Shown here one piece after another: positions 1 to 8,541 of a stretch of DNA of 57,703 nt. Numbering within the stretch: position 1 is the first letter of the stretch; each line of letters begins with the position of its first letter. Location of the stretch: assembly GCA_023419535.1 (NCBI GenBank), contig JAEZXX010000092.1:1-57703 (forward strand). The letters run 5' to 3'. Source of the DNA: Pseudomonadota bacterium. GTDB taxonomy: Bacteria > Pseudomonadota > Alphaproteobacteria > Rhizobiales > Rhizobiaceae. A program made the translations under genes and the position numbers. The notes below the pieces were generated by a model. It saw only the letters and a program-made list of their open reading frames with translations. It did not search any database and was not told the DNA's origin.

Positions 1-14
1 GCGCTGGACGGGGC

Positions 15-2024
15 TCAGCGCCCGAGCAGTTCCTTGGCCGCCCTCGCGGCGTGGTCAGCCGTGATCCCGAAATGCTCGTAGAGCTTGGGCGCGGGGCCCG
101 AGGCGCCGAAGCCGTGCATTCCGATGAAGCGGCCCTTGTCGCCCAGCCAGCGCTCCCAACCGAAGCCGAGCGCCGCCTCGATGGCGACGCGCGGCGCGGT
201 GCCGAGAACGCTCGCGCGATAGGCCTCGTCCTGCTCTGCGAAGAGCTCCCAGCACGGGAATGAGACGACGGCGGCCTTGATGCCCTCGCCCTTCAGCTGG
301 TCTGCGGCAGCGAGCGCGATCTCGATCTCCGAGCCCGTCGCCATGATCGTCACGTCGCGCTCCCCGTCCGTGTCGCGCAGGACGTAGGCGCCGCGACGCG
401 ACCGGTTCTCGGCCGCATCATCGCGAACCGTCGGCAGATTCTGACGCGAGAGCGACAGCACCGTCGGACGCTTGGTCTCAGTCAGCGCGATCTCCCAGGC
501 CTCGGCGGTCTCGACCGCGTCGGCCGGCCGCAGGACCAACATGTTCGGCGTGGCACGCAGCATCGCCAGATGCTCGACGGGCTGGTGCGTGGGGCCATCC
601 TCGCCGAGGCCGATCGAATCGTGCGTCAGCACATAGACCACGCGGATGCCCATCAGCGCCGAGAGCCGCATGCCGCCGCGCATGTAGTCGGCGAAGGTCA
701 GGAACGTCCCGCCGTAGGGGATGAATCCGCCATGCAGCGCAAGACCGTTCATCACGGCGGCCATCGCGTGCTCGCGGATGCCGTAATGGATGTAGCGACC
801 GGCGTAGTTCTCGGCGGAGACCGGCGACTGGTTCTTCGTCTGGGTGAAAACCGAGTGCGTGAGGTCCGCCGAGCCGCCGATCGTCAGATCGGTCAGTTCG
901 TTGACGAGGCCGAGCATCGCCTCGGACGACTTGCGGGTGGCCAGCTTGGGCTTCTCGGCCACGAGCCTTGCACGATAGTCGGCCATCGCCTTTTCGAAGC
1001 CATCCGGCAGTCGGCCGGAGACGAAGGCGTCGAACTCGGCCTTCTTCGCCGCGCCGGCCGCGCGCTTCTCCCAGGCCGCGCGGTGCTCGGCGCCCTTGGC
1101 GGCCACCTCGTGCCAGGCCTTGGTCACGCTCTCCGGCAGTTCGAAGGGCTCGGACTCCCAGACGAGCTTCTGACGGGTCGCCTTGATCTCCTCGTCGCCG
1201 AGCGGGGCGCCGTGGCTCTTCTCGGACCCCGCGAGCTTCGGCGAGCCGTAGCCGATGATCGTCTTGCAGGCGATCATCGTCGGCTTGTCGGAGGTCTGCG
1301 CGCGCTCCAGCGCCGCCTTCACCGCGTCCGGATCGTGGCCATCGACCTGTTCGGCGTTCCAGCCGGCCGCCTTGAAGCGCGCCACCTGGTCCATCGAAGT
1401 CGCCAGCGAGGTCTTGCCGTCGATCGAGATGCCGTTGTCGTCGAAGAGGACGATCAGCTTGTTCAGCTTCAGATGGCCGGCGAGGTCGATCGCCTCGTGG
1501 CTGATCCCCTCCATGAGGCAGCCGTCGCCCGCGATCACGTAGGTGCGGTGGTCGACGAGCTCGTCTCCGAAGCGCGCGTTGAGCATGCGCTCGGCGAGCG
1601 CGAAGCCGACGGCGTTGGCGATGCCCTGGCCGAGCGGGCCGGTCGTCGTCTCGATTCCGAGCGCGTGCCCGTATTCCGGATGGCCCGCGGTCTTCGAACC
1701 GATCTGGCGGAAGTTCTTGAGCTGTTCGATCGTCATGTCCTCGTAGCCGAGGAGGTGATGGATCGAGTAGAGCAGCATCGAGCCGTGGCCGTTCGACAGG
1801 ACGAAGCGGTCGCGGTCCGGCCAGGACGGGTTCTTCGGGTCGACGCGGACGAAGTCCCGGAACAGGACCGTCGCGACGTCCGCCATGCCCATCGGCATGC
1901 CGGGATGGCCGGAATTGGCCTTCTGGACGGCATCGATCGAAAGAGCGCGGATGGCGTTGGCCATGTCGCGGGCGTGACGGTCGACATCCGTCTCGTGGGG
2001 GTTGGCGGCGGTTTCGGCGTCCAT
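15..2024 (-). CDS. tkt: Transketolase
   Basis: Thiamine-diphosphate enzyme that moves two-carbon ketol units between sugar phosphates in the non-oxidative pentose phosphate pathway. The 669-residue length is normal for the family. The ThDP motif begins with GDG at residues 166-168 (GDGCLMEG) and ends near LFDDN. The family sequence SGHPGMPMG is near residue 38 and the C-terminal half has the expected pyrimidine-binding domain. An in-frame start 11 codons upstream would add a basic, non-homologous tail, so I chose the ATG at 2024. It lies downstream of fbp on the same strand, a pairing common in proteobacterial sugar-phosphate operons. The window ends just past its stop, so any gap/pgk continuation is out of view. 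Identification is very secure. Confidence 0.96.
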   Translation of the reverse strand: MDAETAANPHETDVDRHARDMANAIRALSIDAVQKANSGHPGMPMGMADVATVLFRDFVRVDPKNPSWPDRDRFVLSNGHGSMLLYSIHHLLGYEDMTIEQLKNFRQIGSKTAGHPEYGHALGIETTTGPLGQGIANAVGFALAERMLNARFGDELVDHRTYVIAGDGCLMEGISHEAIDLAGHLKLNKLIVLFDDNGISIDGKTSLATSMDQVARFKAAGWNAEQVDGHDPDAVKAALERAQTSDKPTMIACKTIIGYGSPKLAGSEKSHGAPLGDEEIKATRQKLVWESEPFELPESVTKAWHEVAAKGAEHRAAWEKRAAGAAKKAEFDAFVSGRLPDGFEKAMADYRARLVAEKPKLATRKSSEAMLGLVNELTDLTIGGSADLTHSVFTQTKNQSPVSAENYAGRYIHYGIREHAMAAVMNGLALHGGFIPYGGTFLTFADYMRGGMRLSALMGIRVVYVLTHDSIGLGEDGPTHQPVEHLAMLRATPNMLVLRPADAVETAEAWEIALTETKRPTVLSLSRQNLPTVRDDAAENRSRRGAYVLRDTDGERDVTIMATGSEIEIALAAADQLKGEGIKAAVVSFPCWELFAEQDEAYRASVLGTAPRVAIEAALGFGWERWLGDKGRFIGMHGFGASGPAPKLYEHFGITADHAARAAKELLGR

Positions 2025-2119
2025 GGGAATGGCCTTTCGACGGAACGGACGGCGCACGCGGCGCCCTTCTTCGGGTTTCGGCTGCTATCTAAAGCCTTTG
2101 GCCGCACTCTTGAAGGCGC

Positions 2120-2152
2120 GGCCGCAAATGCGGCCCCGCCTTCAGAGCGGGG
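2120..2152 (-). terminator. Two adjacent hairpins at the fbp 3' end
   Basis: GGCCGC-AAAT-GCGGCC (2120-2135) is a perfect 6-bp stem just past the fbp stop. A second dyad, CCCCGC...GCGGGG (2134-2152), overlaps the last fbp codons, so the two can form alternative structures. There is no U-tract, so this may be an mRNA-stabilising or attenuating structure between fbp and tkt rather than a true terminator. Confidence 0.35.
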
Positions 2153-3143
2153 AGAAGCTGGTCTCGCCGATGTTCTCGGGGTCGGCGACCTGCCTTGCGT
2201 ACTCGACCACCTCCTCGCGCGAGCCGAAGACGACCGGCGTGCGCTGGTGCAGGTGCCCGGGCACGATGTCCAGGATCGGCGTCAGGCCGTCGCTCGCCGC
2301 GCCGCCGGCGTTTTCGGCCAGGAACGCGATCGGGCTTGCCTCATAGGTCAGGCGGATGCGACCCCTGTCATAGCCCTTCCGCGTGTCGCCCGGATAGAGA
2401 TAGACGCCGCCGCGCAGGAAGATGCGGTAGGCGTCGGCGACGGCGGAGGCCACCCAGCGCATGTTGTAGTCCCGCCCGCGCGGGCCGTCCTTGCCGGCGA
2501 GGCAGGCGTCGATGTAGCGCCGCGTCGGCTCGTTCCAGTGGCGCCGGTTCGAGGCGTTGATCGAGAACTCCTTCGCGGCCTGCGGGATCGCCATCGCTTC
2601 GATGATCACCTCGAAGGCGCCGGTCGCGGGCCGGAAGGCATAGGTCTTCGTTCCCTGCCCGAAGGAGAGGATCAGGAGAAGCTGCGGGCCGTAGACGAAG
2701 AAGCCGGCGGCGAGCTGATCGCGCCCGGCCTGCCGGAACACGTCCTCCGAGGTCCGCCCCTGCGCCGGCAGGAGCGAGAAGATGGTGCCGATCGAGACGT
2801 TGGTCTCGATGTTGGAGGAACCGTCGAGCGGGTCGATGGCGAGAGCGAGCGAGCCGCCGTCCCGCATCGGAACCGCGTCCTCCTGCTCCTCCGAGCCGTA
2901 GAAGGCGACGGCCGAGCGGCGTGCCGCCTCGACGAAGAGCTTGTCGGCCGCGACGTCGAGCGCCTTTTGAAAATCGCCGCCCGCGTTGCCGACGCCGGTC
3001 GCCTGCTCGCCGCCCTCCGCGCCGCCGTTCTGGATCATGCGGTGGAGGTCGACGGCCGCTCGGGCGAGTTCCGCGACGCACGTTGCGGCATCGCCGAGAG
3101 GCGTTCCGGCGTGTGCGGCCAGATCGGTGTCGAGCGTCGTCAT
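2142..3143 (-). CDS. fbp: Class I fructose-1,6-bisphosphatase
   Basis: Removes the 1-phosphate of fructose 1,6-bisphosphate in gluconeogenesis, giving fructose 6-phosphate. The metal/substrate motif DPLDGSS is at residues 104-110, preceded by the acidic GSEEQED segment near residue 83, both typical of class I enzymes. The length of 333 residues is normal. A strong ribosome-binding site (GGGAGGG) lies just upstream of the ATG. It sits upstream of tkt with a 117-bp gap and downstream of idi. Its product feeds both transketolase here and the Pgi step of the glycogen operon further right. Confidence 0.95.
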   Translation of the reverse strand: MTTLDTDLAAHAGTPLGDAATCVAELARAAVDLHRMIQNGGAEGGEQATGVGNAGGDFQKALDVAADKLFVEAARRSAVAFYGSEEQEDAVPMRDGGSLALAIDPLDGSSNIETNVSIGTIFSLLPAQGRTSEDVFRQAGRDQLAAGFFVYGPQLLLILSFGQGTKTYAFRPATGAFEVIIEAMAIPQAAKEFSINASNRRHWNEPTRRYIDACLAGKDGPRGRDYNMRWVASAVADAYRIFLRGGVYLYPGDTRKGYDRGRIRLTYEASPIAFLAENAGGAASDGLTPILDIVPGHLHQRTPVVFGSREEVVEYARQVADPENIGETSFSPL

Positions 3144-3185
3144 GGTCCCTCCCGAGGGCTTGAAGCGGTCCGCCGCTCCTTAAGA

Positions 3186-3207
3186 GCTTTCGGGCCGCAC
3201 CGAAAGC
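3186..3207 (-). terminator. Perfect hairpin between idi and fbp
   Basis: GCTTTCGG-(6 nt)-CCGAAAGC is an exact 8-bp stem midway between the idi stop and the fbp start. On the minus strand it is followed by TCTTAAGG, not a clean U-tract. It could end idi transcripts or structure the fbp leader. Confidence 0.4.
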
Positions 3208-3256
3208 GTCGCCCCGCCAAATCCCGTCCGATCGGCTCGCGGAGCGGTGCCCGGCC

Positions 3257-4345
3257 TCAATCGGACAGCAGGGAGGCGCCGCGAAGCGCCGAGAGATTCG
3301 CCGAGCCCGTGCAAAAGCAGGCGATCCTCAACTCCTCCACGAGACCCTCGAGATGCGCGATCGCCGCCTCGGGCGAATCGTCGGCGGCGGCGAGGCTTCC
3401 GGCCGCCTGGCCGACGAGGTCGGCTCCGAGGCGGATCGCCTTCGCCGCGTCCACACCGTCGCGCACGCCGCCCGACCCGATCAAGGTGGTGTCCGGACAG
3501 GCCTCACGCACCAGCGCGATGGCCCGAGCCGTCGGAATGCCCCAATCGGAGAAGGCGAGCGCGGCGCGGCGCCGGACCGGGTCGGATATCCGTTCGGCCT
3601 CGATCGCCGCCCAACTCGTGCCCCCTGTGCCCGCCACATCGATGACCGAGACCCCGGCGTCGACGAGCCTGCGCGCCACCGCGCCCGAGAGCCCCGCGCC
3701 GACCTCCTTGGCGACGACGGGGTGGCCGAGATCGCGAGCGAGCGATTCGATGGCGGCCAGGACGCCGCGCCAGTTCCGGTCGCCTTCCGGCTGCACGGCC
3801 TCCTGCAGCGGGTTCAGATGGACGATCAGCGCATCGGCCCCGACCATTTCCACCGCACGACGGGCCTCGTCCAGGCCGTAGCCGGAAACGAGCTGCGCGC
3901 CGCCGATATTGGCGAGGATCGGCACGTTCGGTGCGAGGCGTCGCAAGGTCCCGTCGAGCCCCCCTGCCCCGCGCCCTTCCAGCGCCACGCGCTGGGAGCC
4001 CACGGCGAGGGCGAGGCCCAGCGCCTGCGCGGCCTGCGCCAGATTCGCGTTGATGCGGCCCGCGCGCTCCGGCCCGCCGGTCATGGAGGAGATCAGGACC
4101 GGCGCTCTCAGCCTGCGGCCGAGGAAGTCGGCCGAAAGGTCGATCTCGTCCATGTCCAGTTCCGGCAGCGCCACGTGCTCGAAGCGCAGCGTATCGAAGC
4201 CCGTCGCCGTGCGTCTCGATGACAGGCGCGGCGACAGCACGATGTCGAGATGGTCGCCCTTGCGGCGCGCGATGTCGCCGTCGTCCCCTCCGTCAGCGCT
4301 ATGTCGTTTCGTCGCAGAGTTGCAGGGTGCTCCCGCCTTCGTCAT
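3257..4345 (-). CDS. fni: Type 2 isopentenyl-diphosphate delta-isomerase (FMN-dependent)
   Basis: Interconverts IPP and DMAPP using reduced FMN, supplying the allylic primer for CrtE. Family signs are the N-terminal RKGDHLDIVL segment, the glycine-rich SSMTGG motif, AVGSQR, and a late GSGGVRDG flavin/phosphate loop. The 362 residues fit the family, which is unrelated to the Nudix type 1 isomerase. AGGAG lies 8-9 bases before the ATG. It is divergent from crtE with about 94 bp between starts, as expected of a carotenoid supply gene. The C-terminus ends in a short Ser/Leu-rich tail (ALRGASLLSD), unremarkable for the family. Confidence 0.93.
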   Translation of the reverse strand: MTKAGAPCNSATKRHSADGGDDGDIARRKGDHLDIVLSPRLSSRRTATGFDTLRFEHVALPELDMDEIDLSADFLGRRLRAPVLISSMTGGPERAGRINANLAQAAQALGLALAVGSQRVALEGRGAGGLDGTLRRLAPNVPILANIGGAQLVSGYGLDEARRAVEMVGADALIVHLNPLQEAVQPEGDRNWRGVLAAIESLARDLGHPVVAKEVGAGLSGAVARRLVDAGVSVIDVAGTGGTSWAAIEAERISDPVRRRAALAFSDWGIPTARAIALVREACPDTTLIGSGGVRDGVDAAKAIRLGADLVGQAAGSLAAADDSPEAAIAHLEGLVEELRIACFCTGSANLSALRGASLLSD

Positions 4346-4439
4346 CGCTTAGGCTCCTGCGGGGCGGAATGGACGTATCCTTCGGGAGGGAGAACTGACA
4401 TGGTGCAACCTTGCCGAAGGTGGAACTGAAGCATTGCGG
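4346..4439. promoter_or_regulatory. Divergent idi / crtE control region
   Basis: Both carotenoid arms must start here. The idi ribosome-binding site (AGGAG) is clear on the minus strand. On the plus strand an ACTGACA element occurs about 40 bases before crtE, but I see no convincing matching -10. No TGT-N12-ACA (PpsR/CrtJ-type) site is visible. Confidence 0.35.
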
Positions 4440-5375
4440 ATGACAGCCGAGCCGACAACCTTCCTCGACGCGACGCGGCGCCGCATCGAGGCGCGGTTGC
4501 GGGACCTCCTGCCGTCGGACGGCGACGACCATTCCCTGGCGGACGCCATCTCGGACGGCGCGCTGGCGCCGGGCAAGCGCCTGCGTCCGCTGATGACCGT
4601 TCTGATCGCCGAGGATCTGGGCGGCTCGGCCGAGGCCGCGATCGAGATCGGCTGCGCGATCGAGCTCGTCCATGCGGCCTCGCTGATCCTCGACGACCTG
4701 CCCTGCATGGACAACGCGGATCTGCGACGCGGGCGCCCGGCGATCCACGCCCGGCACGGCGAGGACGTGGCGGTGCTGGCGGCCGTCGCGATGCTCAACC
4801 AGGCCTATCTGATCTGCGCCCGCGCGCCGGAACTGTCCGCCGAGACGAGGCTGGGCTGCGTCGCGATCCTCTCGGAGGCGATCGGGCTCGACGGGCTCGT
4901 CGGGGGCCAGTTCCGCGACCTCCACGACACGACCGGCCGGCGCGGCGAGGACGAGATCGTCGAGATCAACGCCCTGAAGACCGGCGCGCTCTTCGCCGCC
5001 GCGGTCGAGATCGGTTGCGAGATCGGGCGGGCCGGCCCGGACGCGGCCGCAGACCTCGCGGATTTCGCCTCAGCCATCGGGCAGGCCTTCCAGCTCCTGG
5101 ACGACCTCCTGGACGTCGAGGCCGGCGCCGAACAGAGCGGCAAGACGCCCGGCCGCGATGCCGGCAAGGCGACGATCGTTTCGATCGAGGGCCCGGCGGC
5201 CGCGCGACGGCTCATTGAAGCGCATCGCTCGCAGGCGCATATGCGGCTGGAGATGGTCTTCGGCTCCGGAAGCCGCATGGCGCGGCTCGTGGACGCCATC
5301 TTCGAGGACGCCTATCGGCGTCTCTCGGCGGGATACCGGATCCGGGTTCCCGAAAGGCAGGCCGGCGCGGTTTGA
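4440..5375 (+). CDS. crtE: Geranylgeranyl diphosphate synthase
   Basis: Condenses DMAPP with three IPP to give C20 GGPP, the first committed precursor of this pathway. The first aspartate-rich motif is DDLPCMD at residues 85-91, followed by LRRGRP. The second, DDLLD, is at 221-225. I took the ATG at 4440; a TTG two codons earlier is possible but adds nothing. The ribosome-binding site is weak. It is followed 25 bp later by crtZ on the same strand. GGPP synthase is favoured over farnesyl synthase because of the carotenoid neighbours. Confidence 0.93.
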   Translation: MTAEPTTFLDATRRRIEARLRDLLPSDGDDHSLADAISDGALAPGKRLRPLMTVLIAEDLGGSAEAAIEIGCAIELVHAASLILDDLPCMDNADLRRGRPAIHARHGEDVAVLAAVAMLNQAYLICARAPELSAETRLGCVAILSEAIGLDGLVGGQFRDLHDTTGRRGEDEIVEINALKTGALFAAAVEIGCEIGRAGPDAAADLADFASAIGQAFQLLDDLLDVEAGAEQSGKTPGRDAGKATIVSIEGPAAARRLIEAHRSQAHMRLEMVFGSGSRMARLVDAIFEDAYRRLSAGYRIRVPERQAGAV

Positions 5376-5400
5376 TCGGCGCCGAACGAGCGGTGGACGC

Positions 5401-5916
5401 ATGGACTGGACGAGCTGGCCCGCACTGATCGCGATCGCGGTCGCCGTGTTCTTCGCGATGGAGTGGGTCGCCTGGGCGGCGCACAAATACATCATGCACG
5501 GATTCGGCTGGGGCTGGCACGAAAGCCACCACGAGCCCCACGACGACATGTTCGAGAAGAACGACCTCTACGCGGTCGTGTTCGCGATCTTCGCCATTGC
5601 GCTCTTCACCCTCGGGCATTTTGCCGAACTGCCGGTGGTGACGGCCATCGCGACCGGTATCACGCTCTACGGCCTGTTCTACTTCATCGTCCACGACGGG
5701 CTGGTGCACCAGCGCTGGCCGTTCCGGCACATCCCGCACAAGGGCTATGCCAAGCGCCTCGTGCAGGCGCACCGTCTTCACCACGCGGTGAAGGGCAAGG
5801 ACGACTGCGTCTCCTTCGGCTTCCTCTACGCCCCCCCGGTGGACAAGCTGAGCGAACAGCTCAAGCGCTCCGGCAAGGTCCGGCAGGAGCAGGAGGAACG
5901 GCGGACGCTGCATTGA
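5401..5916 (+). CDS. crtZ: Beta-carotene 3-hydroxylase
   Basis: Di-iron membrane hydroxylase that adds 3- and 3'-hydroxyls to beta-carotene, giving zeaxanthin. The histidine clusters of the fatty-acid-hydroxylase superfamily are present: HKYIMH at residues 28-33, H40 with HH at 43-44, HDGLVH, and HRLHH near the C-terminus. They are set among hydrophobic membrane segments. The 171 residues match bacterial CrtZ. It forms a plus-strand unit with crtE and converges on crtB. Confidence 0.94.
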   Translation: MDWTSWPALIAIAVAVFFAMEWVAWAAHKYIMHGFGWGWHESHHEPHDDMFEKNDLYAVVFAIFAIALFTLGHFAELPVVTAIATGITLYGLFYFIVHDGLVHQRWPFRHIPHKGYAKRLVQAHRLHHAVKGKDDCVSFGFLYAPPVDKLSEQLKRSGKVRQEQEERRTLH

Positions 5917-5940
5917 GAGGATGGGGCGACGACGAAGCCG

Positions 5941-6081
5941 CCCTTCTCCCGGAACGGGAGAAGGTCCCGGCAGGGGGATGAGGGCTTCGAAGGGCGCGAC
6001 GTCCTTGCCTTTTTGGCACCGTCGCGGCTGCAAGCCCTCATCCGGCCCTTCGGGCCACCTTCTCCCGTAGACGGGAGAAGG
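5941..6081. repeat. Head-to-head pair of mosaic palindromic repeats between crtZ and crtB
   Basis: Two inverted copies of one element lie at 5941-5987 and 6032-6081. Each consists of AAGCCCTCATCC, a variable small stem, ACCTTCTCCCG and CGGGAGAAGG. Between them CGCGAC pairs with GTCGCG around a TGCC-TTTTT-GGCA stem, so the whole 141 bp can fold into one long dyad. It resembles rhizobial intergenic mosaic (RIME-like) repeats; I recognise this from memory only. Its place between convergent operons suits a two-way terminator. A third copy is at 18789-18841. Confidence 0.8.
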
Positions 6082-6115
6082 GAGGCGCACTTTCCTTCCC
6101 GGACTGAGATCTGGA

Positions 6116-7042
6116 TCAACGCCGCTCGCGCGTCCAAAGCCCCAGATCGCGCGGCTCCGTCCCGCCGCCGCGGAACGCCGCCATCCAAAATCCGCGCACG
6201 ACGTGTAGCATCTTCTCGGGCTTCGTGGTCGAGACGCGCTGGCCGAAGGCGCCCTCCCCCTTGGCGACGAGGTTGAGCCCGATGGCCCGGTAGATGCCGA
6301 ACGCTGAACCAACCGCCCAGGCCGAGCGCGGCGGAAGCGCATCGATCCCGATCCGCGCCGAGGCGTAGTAGGGCTCGGCCGCTTCGACGAGCCGTCGCCG
6401 CAGCCGCGCGACCGCCGCCTTGTTCGCCGGATCGAAAAGTCCATCCGGTCGCAGTCCCTCCTCGCGCAGCCATGAGAGCGGGAGATAGACGCGCCCCGCT
6501 TTCGCGTCGTCGACGACATCGCGCGCGATGTTGGTCAGCTGGAAGGCGAGGCCGAGGTCGCTGGCCCGGTCGAGCACGCCGTCGTGGTGCACGCCCATGA
6601 TCCGCGCCATCATCACGCCGACGACCCCGGCCACGCGAAAGCAGTAGAGCAGAAGATCGTCGAGCGTTTCGTAGGTACGGCCTTCGACGTCCATCGCGAA
6701 GCCCGCCAGATGCGCGTCGGCGTCGGCGCGCGGCAGGCGGTGGCGTCTGACCACGTCGGACAGGGCACGAAAGCTCGCATGCAGCCCCTCCGCCTCGCCC
6801 GCAAAGGCGAGCGCGGTGTCGCGTTCGAGCGATGCGATGCGCTCCTGCGGCGTGCGCTCGTCCTCGATTCGATCCGCCGACCCCGCCTCCTGCCCGTCCA
6901 CGACGTCGTCGCAGTGCCGGCACCAGGCGTAGAGCTTCACCACGCTGTCGCGCGTTCGCGGATCGAACAGCCTTGCTGCCGCCGCGAAGCTCTTGGAGCC
7001 GTTCGCGATGGACTGCGCGGCGAACTCGCTCGTCCCGCTCAC
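6116..7042 (-). CDS. crtB: Phytoene synthase
   Basis: Joins two GGPP head to head into 15-cis-phytoene. Both aspartate-rich motifs of squalene/phytoene synthases are present: DDVVD at residues 45-49 inside YAWCRHCDDVVDG, and NIARDVVDD at 171-179 followed by RVYLP. The 308-residue length is typical. It begins with GTG, overlapping the crtI stop as GTGA, which implies translational coupling. It is the last gene of crtXYIB and converges on crtZ. Confidence 0.95.
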   Translation of the reverse strand: MSGTSEFAAQSIANGSKSFAAAARLFDPRTRDSVVKLYAWCRHCDDVVDGQEAGSADRIEDERTPQERIASLERDTALAFAGEAEGLHASFRALSDVVRRHRLPRADADAHLAGFAMDVEGRTYETLDDLLLYCFRVAGVVGVMMARIMGVHHDGVLDRASDLGLAFQLTNIARDVVDDAKAGRVYLPLSWLREEGLRPDGLFDPANKAAVARLRRRLVEAAEPYYASARIGIDALPPRSAWAVGSAFGIYRAIGLNLVAKGEGAFGQRVSTTKPEKMLHVVRGFWMAAFRGGGTEPRDLGLWTRERR

Positions 7043-8541
7043 GGCTGGAGGATCAGCCCGGCGGTCGCTTTGGCCGAGGCGACGACGCCCGGAACGCCGG
7101 CCCCCGGATGGGTGCCCGCGCCGACGAAATAGAGATTCGGGATCGTGTCGTCGCGGTTGTGGGCGCGGAACCAGGCGGATTGCGTCAGCACCGGATCGAG
7201 CGAGAAGGCCGAGCCGTGATGGGCGTTCAGCTCGTCACGGAAGTCGATGGGCGTGAAGATGCGGTGCGTGACGAGATCGCGCTTCAGGTTCGGCATGTAG
7301 CGCTCTTCGAGATAGTCGAAGATGCGGTCGGCGTAGCGCGGGCCCTCCACCGACCAGTCGATGTCCGGGGCGTTGCCGAGATGGGGCACTGGCGAGAGCA
7401 CGTAGTAGGAGCCCATGCCCTCCGGCGCGAGCGAAGGGTCGGTGCGGCAGGGCGAGTGGAGATAGAGCGAGAAGTCCGCCGAGAGCTGCGGCCCCTTGAA
7501 GATCTCGGCGATCAGTTCACGGTAGCGCGCGCCGAAGAGCACCGTGTGATGCTCCAATTGGCTCTGATGCTTCGAGAGCCCGAAATACAGGACGAAGAGC
7601 GACATGGAGAAGCGCTTCTTCTTCAGCGCCGCGCCGGCCTTTCGCCCGCGCACCGTCTCCCCGAGAAGGCTCGCATAGGTGTGGACGACATCGGCGTTGG
7701 AGGCGACGAGGTCGGCGGTGAAGGAGCGCCCGTCCTTCAGCGTCACGCCGGACGCCCTGTCGCCGCTCATGTCGATCCGCGCAGTCTCCGCATTCAGTTC
7801 GATACGCCCCCCGATGTCGCGGAAGAGCCGCGCCATGCCGTCGACCAGAGCGCCCGTCCCGCCCTTCGGGAACCAGACGCCCCATTCGCGCTCCAGCGCA
7901 TGGATCAGCGCGTAGATGGAGGAGGTGGCGAACGGGTTGCCGCCGACGAGGAGCGAATGGAACGAGAAGGCCTGCCGGAGGTGCTCCTCCTCGATGAATT
8001 CCGAGACCTTGGAATAGACCGATCGCCAGGCCTGCAGCTTCATGAGCGCCGGCCCCGCGCGAACCATGTCGCGGAAGTGGAGGAAGGGCTCGGCGCCCAG
8101 CTTGAGATAGCCCTCCTCGAAGACGGCGCGCGAATAGGCGAGGAAGCGGCGGTAGCCGTCGAGGTCCTTGGGGTTCAGCGCGCCGATCTGCCGGTCGAGC
8201 CCGTCCTGGTCGTTGACGTAGTCGAAGACCGTCCCGTCCTCCCAGCAGAGCCGGTAGAAGGGGCTGACGGGCAGCAGCGTGACGTAGTCCGACAGCTTGC
8301 GGCCCGCGACCTCGAACAGCTCCTCCAGCGCGGACGGATCGGTGATGACCGTCGGACCGGCGTCGAAGGTGAAGCCCTCGTCGTGCCAGACATAGGCCCG
8401 CCCCCCCGGCTTGTCGCGCTTCTCGACGAGCGTGGTCGAGTAGCCCCCGGCCTGCAGGCGGATGGCGAGCGCGAGCCCACCGAGCCCCGCCCCGATCACG
8501 ATGGCGGTCTTGTCCGTCGGGCCGTTCGGTCGGGTCATCAT
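7039..8541 (-). CDS. crtI: Phytoene desaturase (lycopene-forming)
   Basis: FAD-dependent enzyme that introduces four double bases' worth of desaturation into phytoene to yield lycopene. The N-terminal dinucleotide fold GAGLGG is at residues 17-22, followed by KPGGRAY and DAGPTVIT, as in CrtI. The C-terminus has the family's GAGTHPGAGVPGV motif. Its 500 residues fit. It overlaps crtY upstream (ATGA) and crtB downstream (GTGA). Three- versus four-step specificity cannot be read from sequence alone; the downstream crtY implies lycopene. Confidence 0.95.
   Translation of the reverse strand: MMTRPNGPTDKTAIVIGAGLGGLALAIRLQAGGYSTTLVEKRDKPGGRAYVWHDEGFTFDAGPTVITDPSALEELFEVAGRKLSDYVTLLPVSPFYRLCWEDGTVFDYVNDQDGLDRQIGALNPKDLDGYRRFLAYSRAVFEEGYLKLGAEPFLHFRDMVRAGPALMKLQAWRSVYSKVSEFIEEEHLRQAFSFHSLLVGGNPFATSSIYALIHALEREWGVWFPKGGTGALVDGMARLFRDIGGRIELNAETARIDMSGDRASGVTLKDGRSFTADLVASNADVVHTYASLLGETVRGRKAGAALKKKRFSMSLFVLYFGLSKHQSQLEHHTVLFGARYRELIAEIFKGPQLSADFSLYLHSPCRTDPSLAPEGMGSYYVLSPVPHLGNAPDIDWSVEGPRYADRIFDYLEERYMPNLKRDLVTHRIFTPIDFRDELNAHHGSAFSLDPVLTQSAWFRAHNRDDTIPNLYFVGAGTHPGAGVPGVVASAKATAGLILQP

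Noticed and set aside
570..3881. Long plus-strand open frame across tkt, fbp and idi
   Set aside because: It runs antisense to three clearly identified genes and matches nothing known to me.
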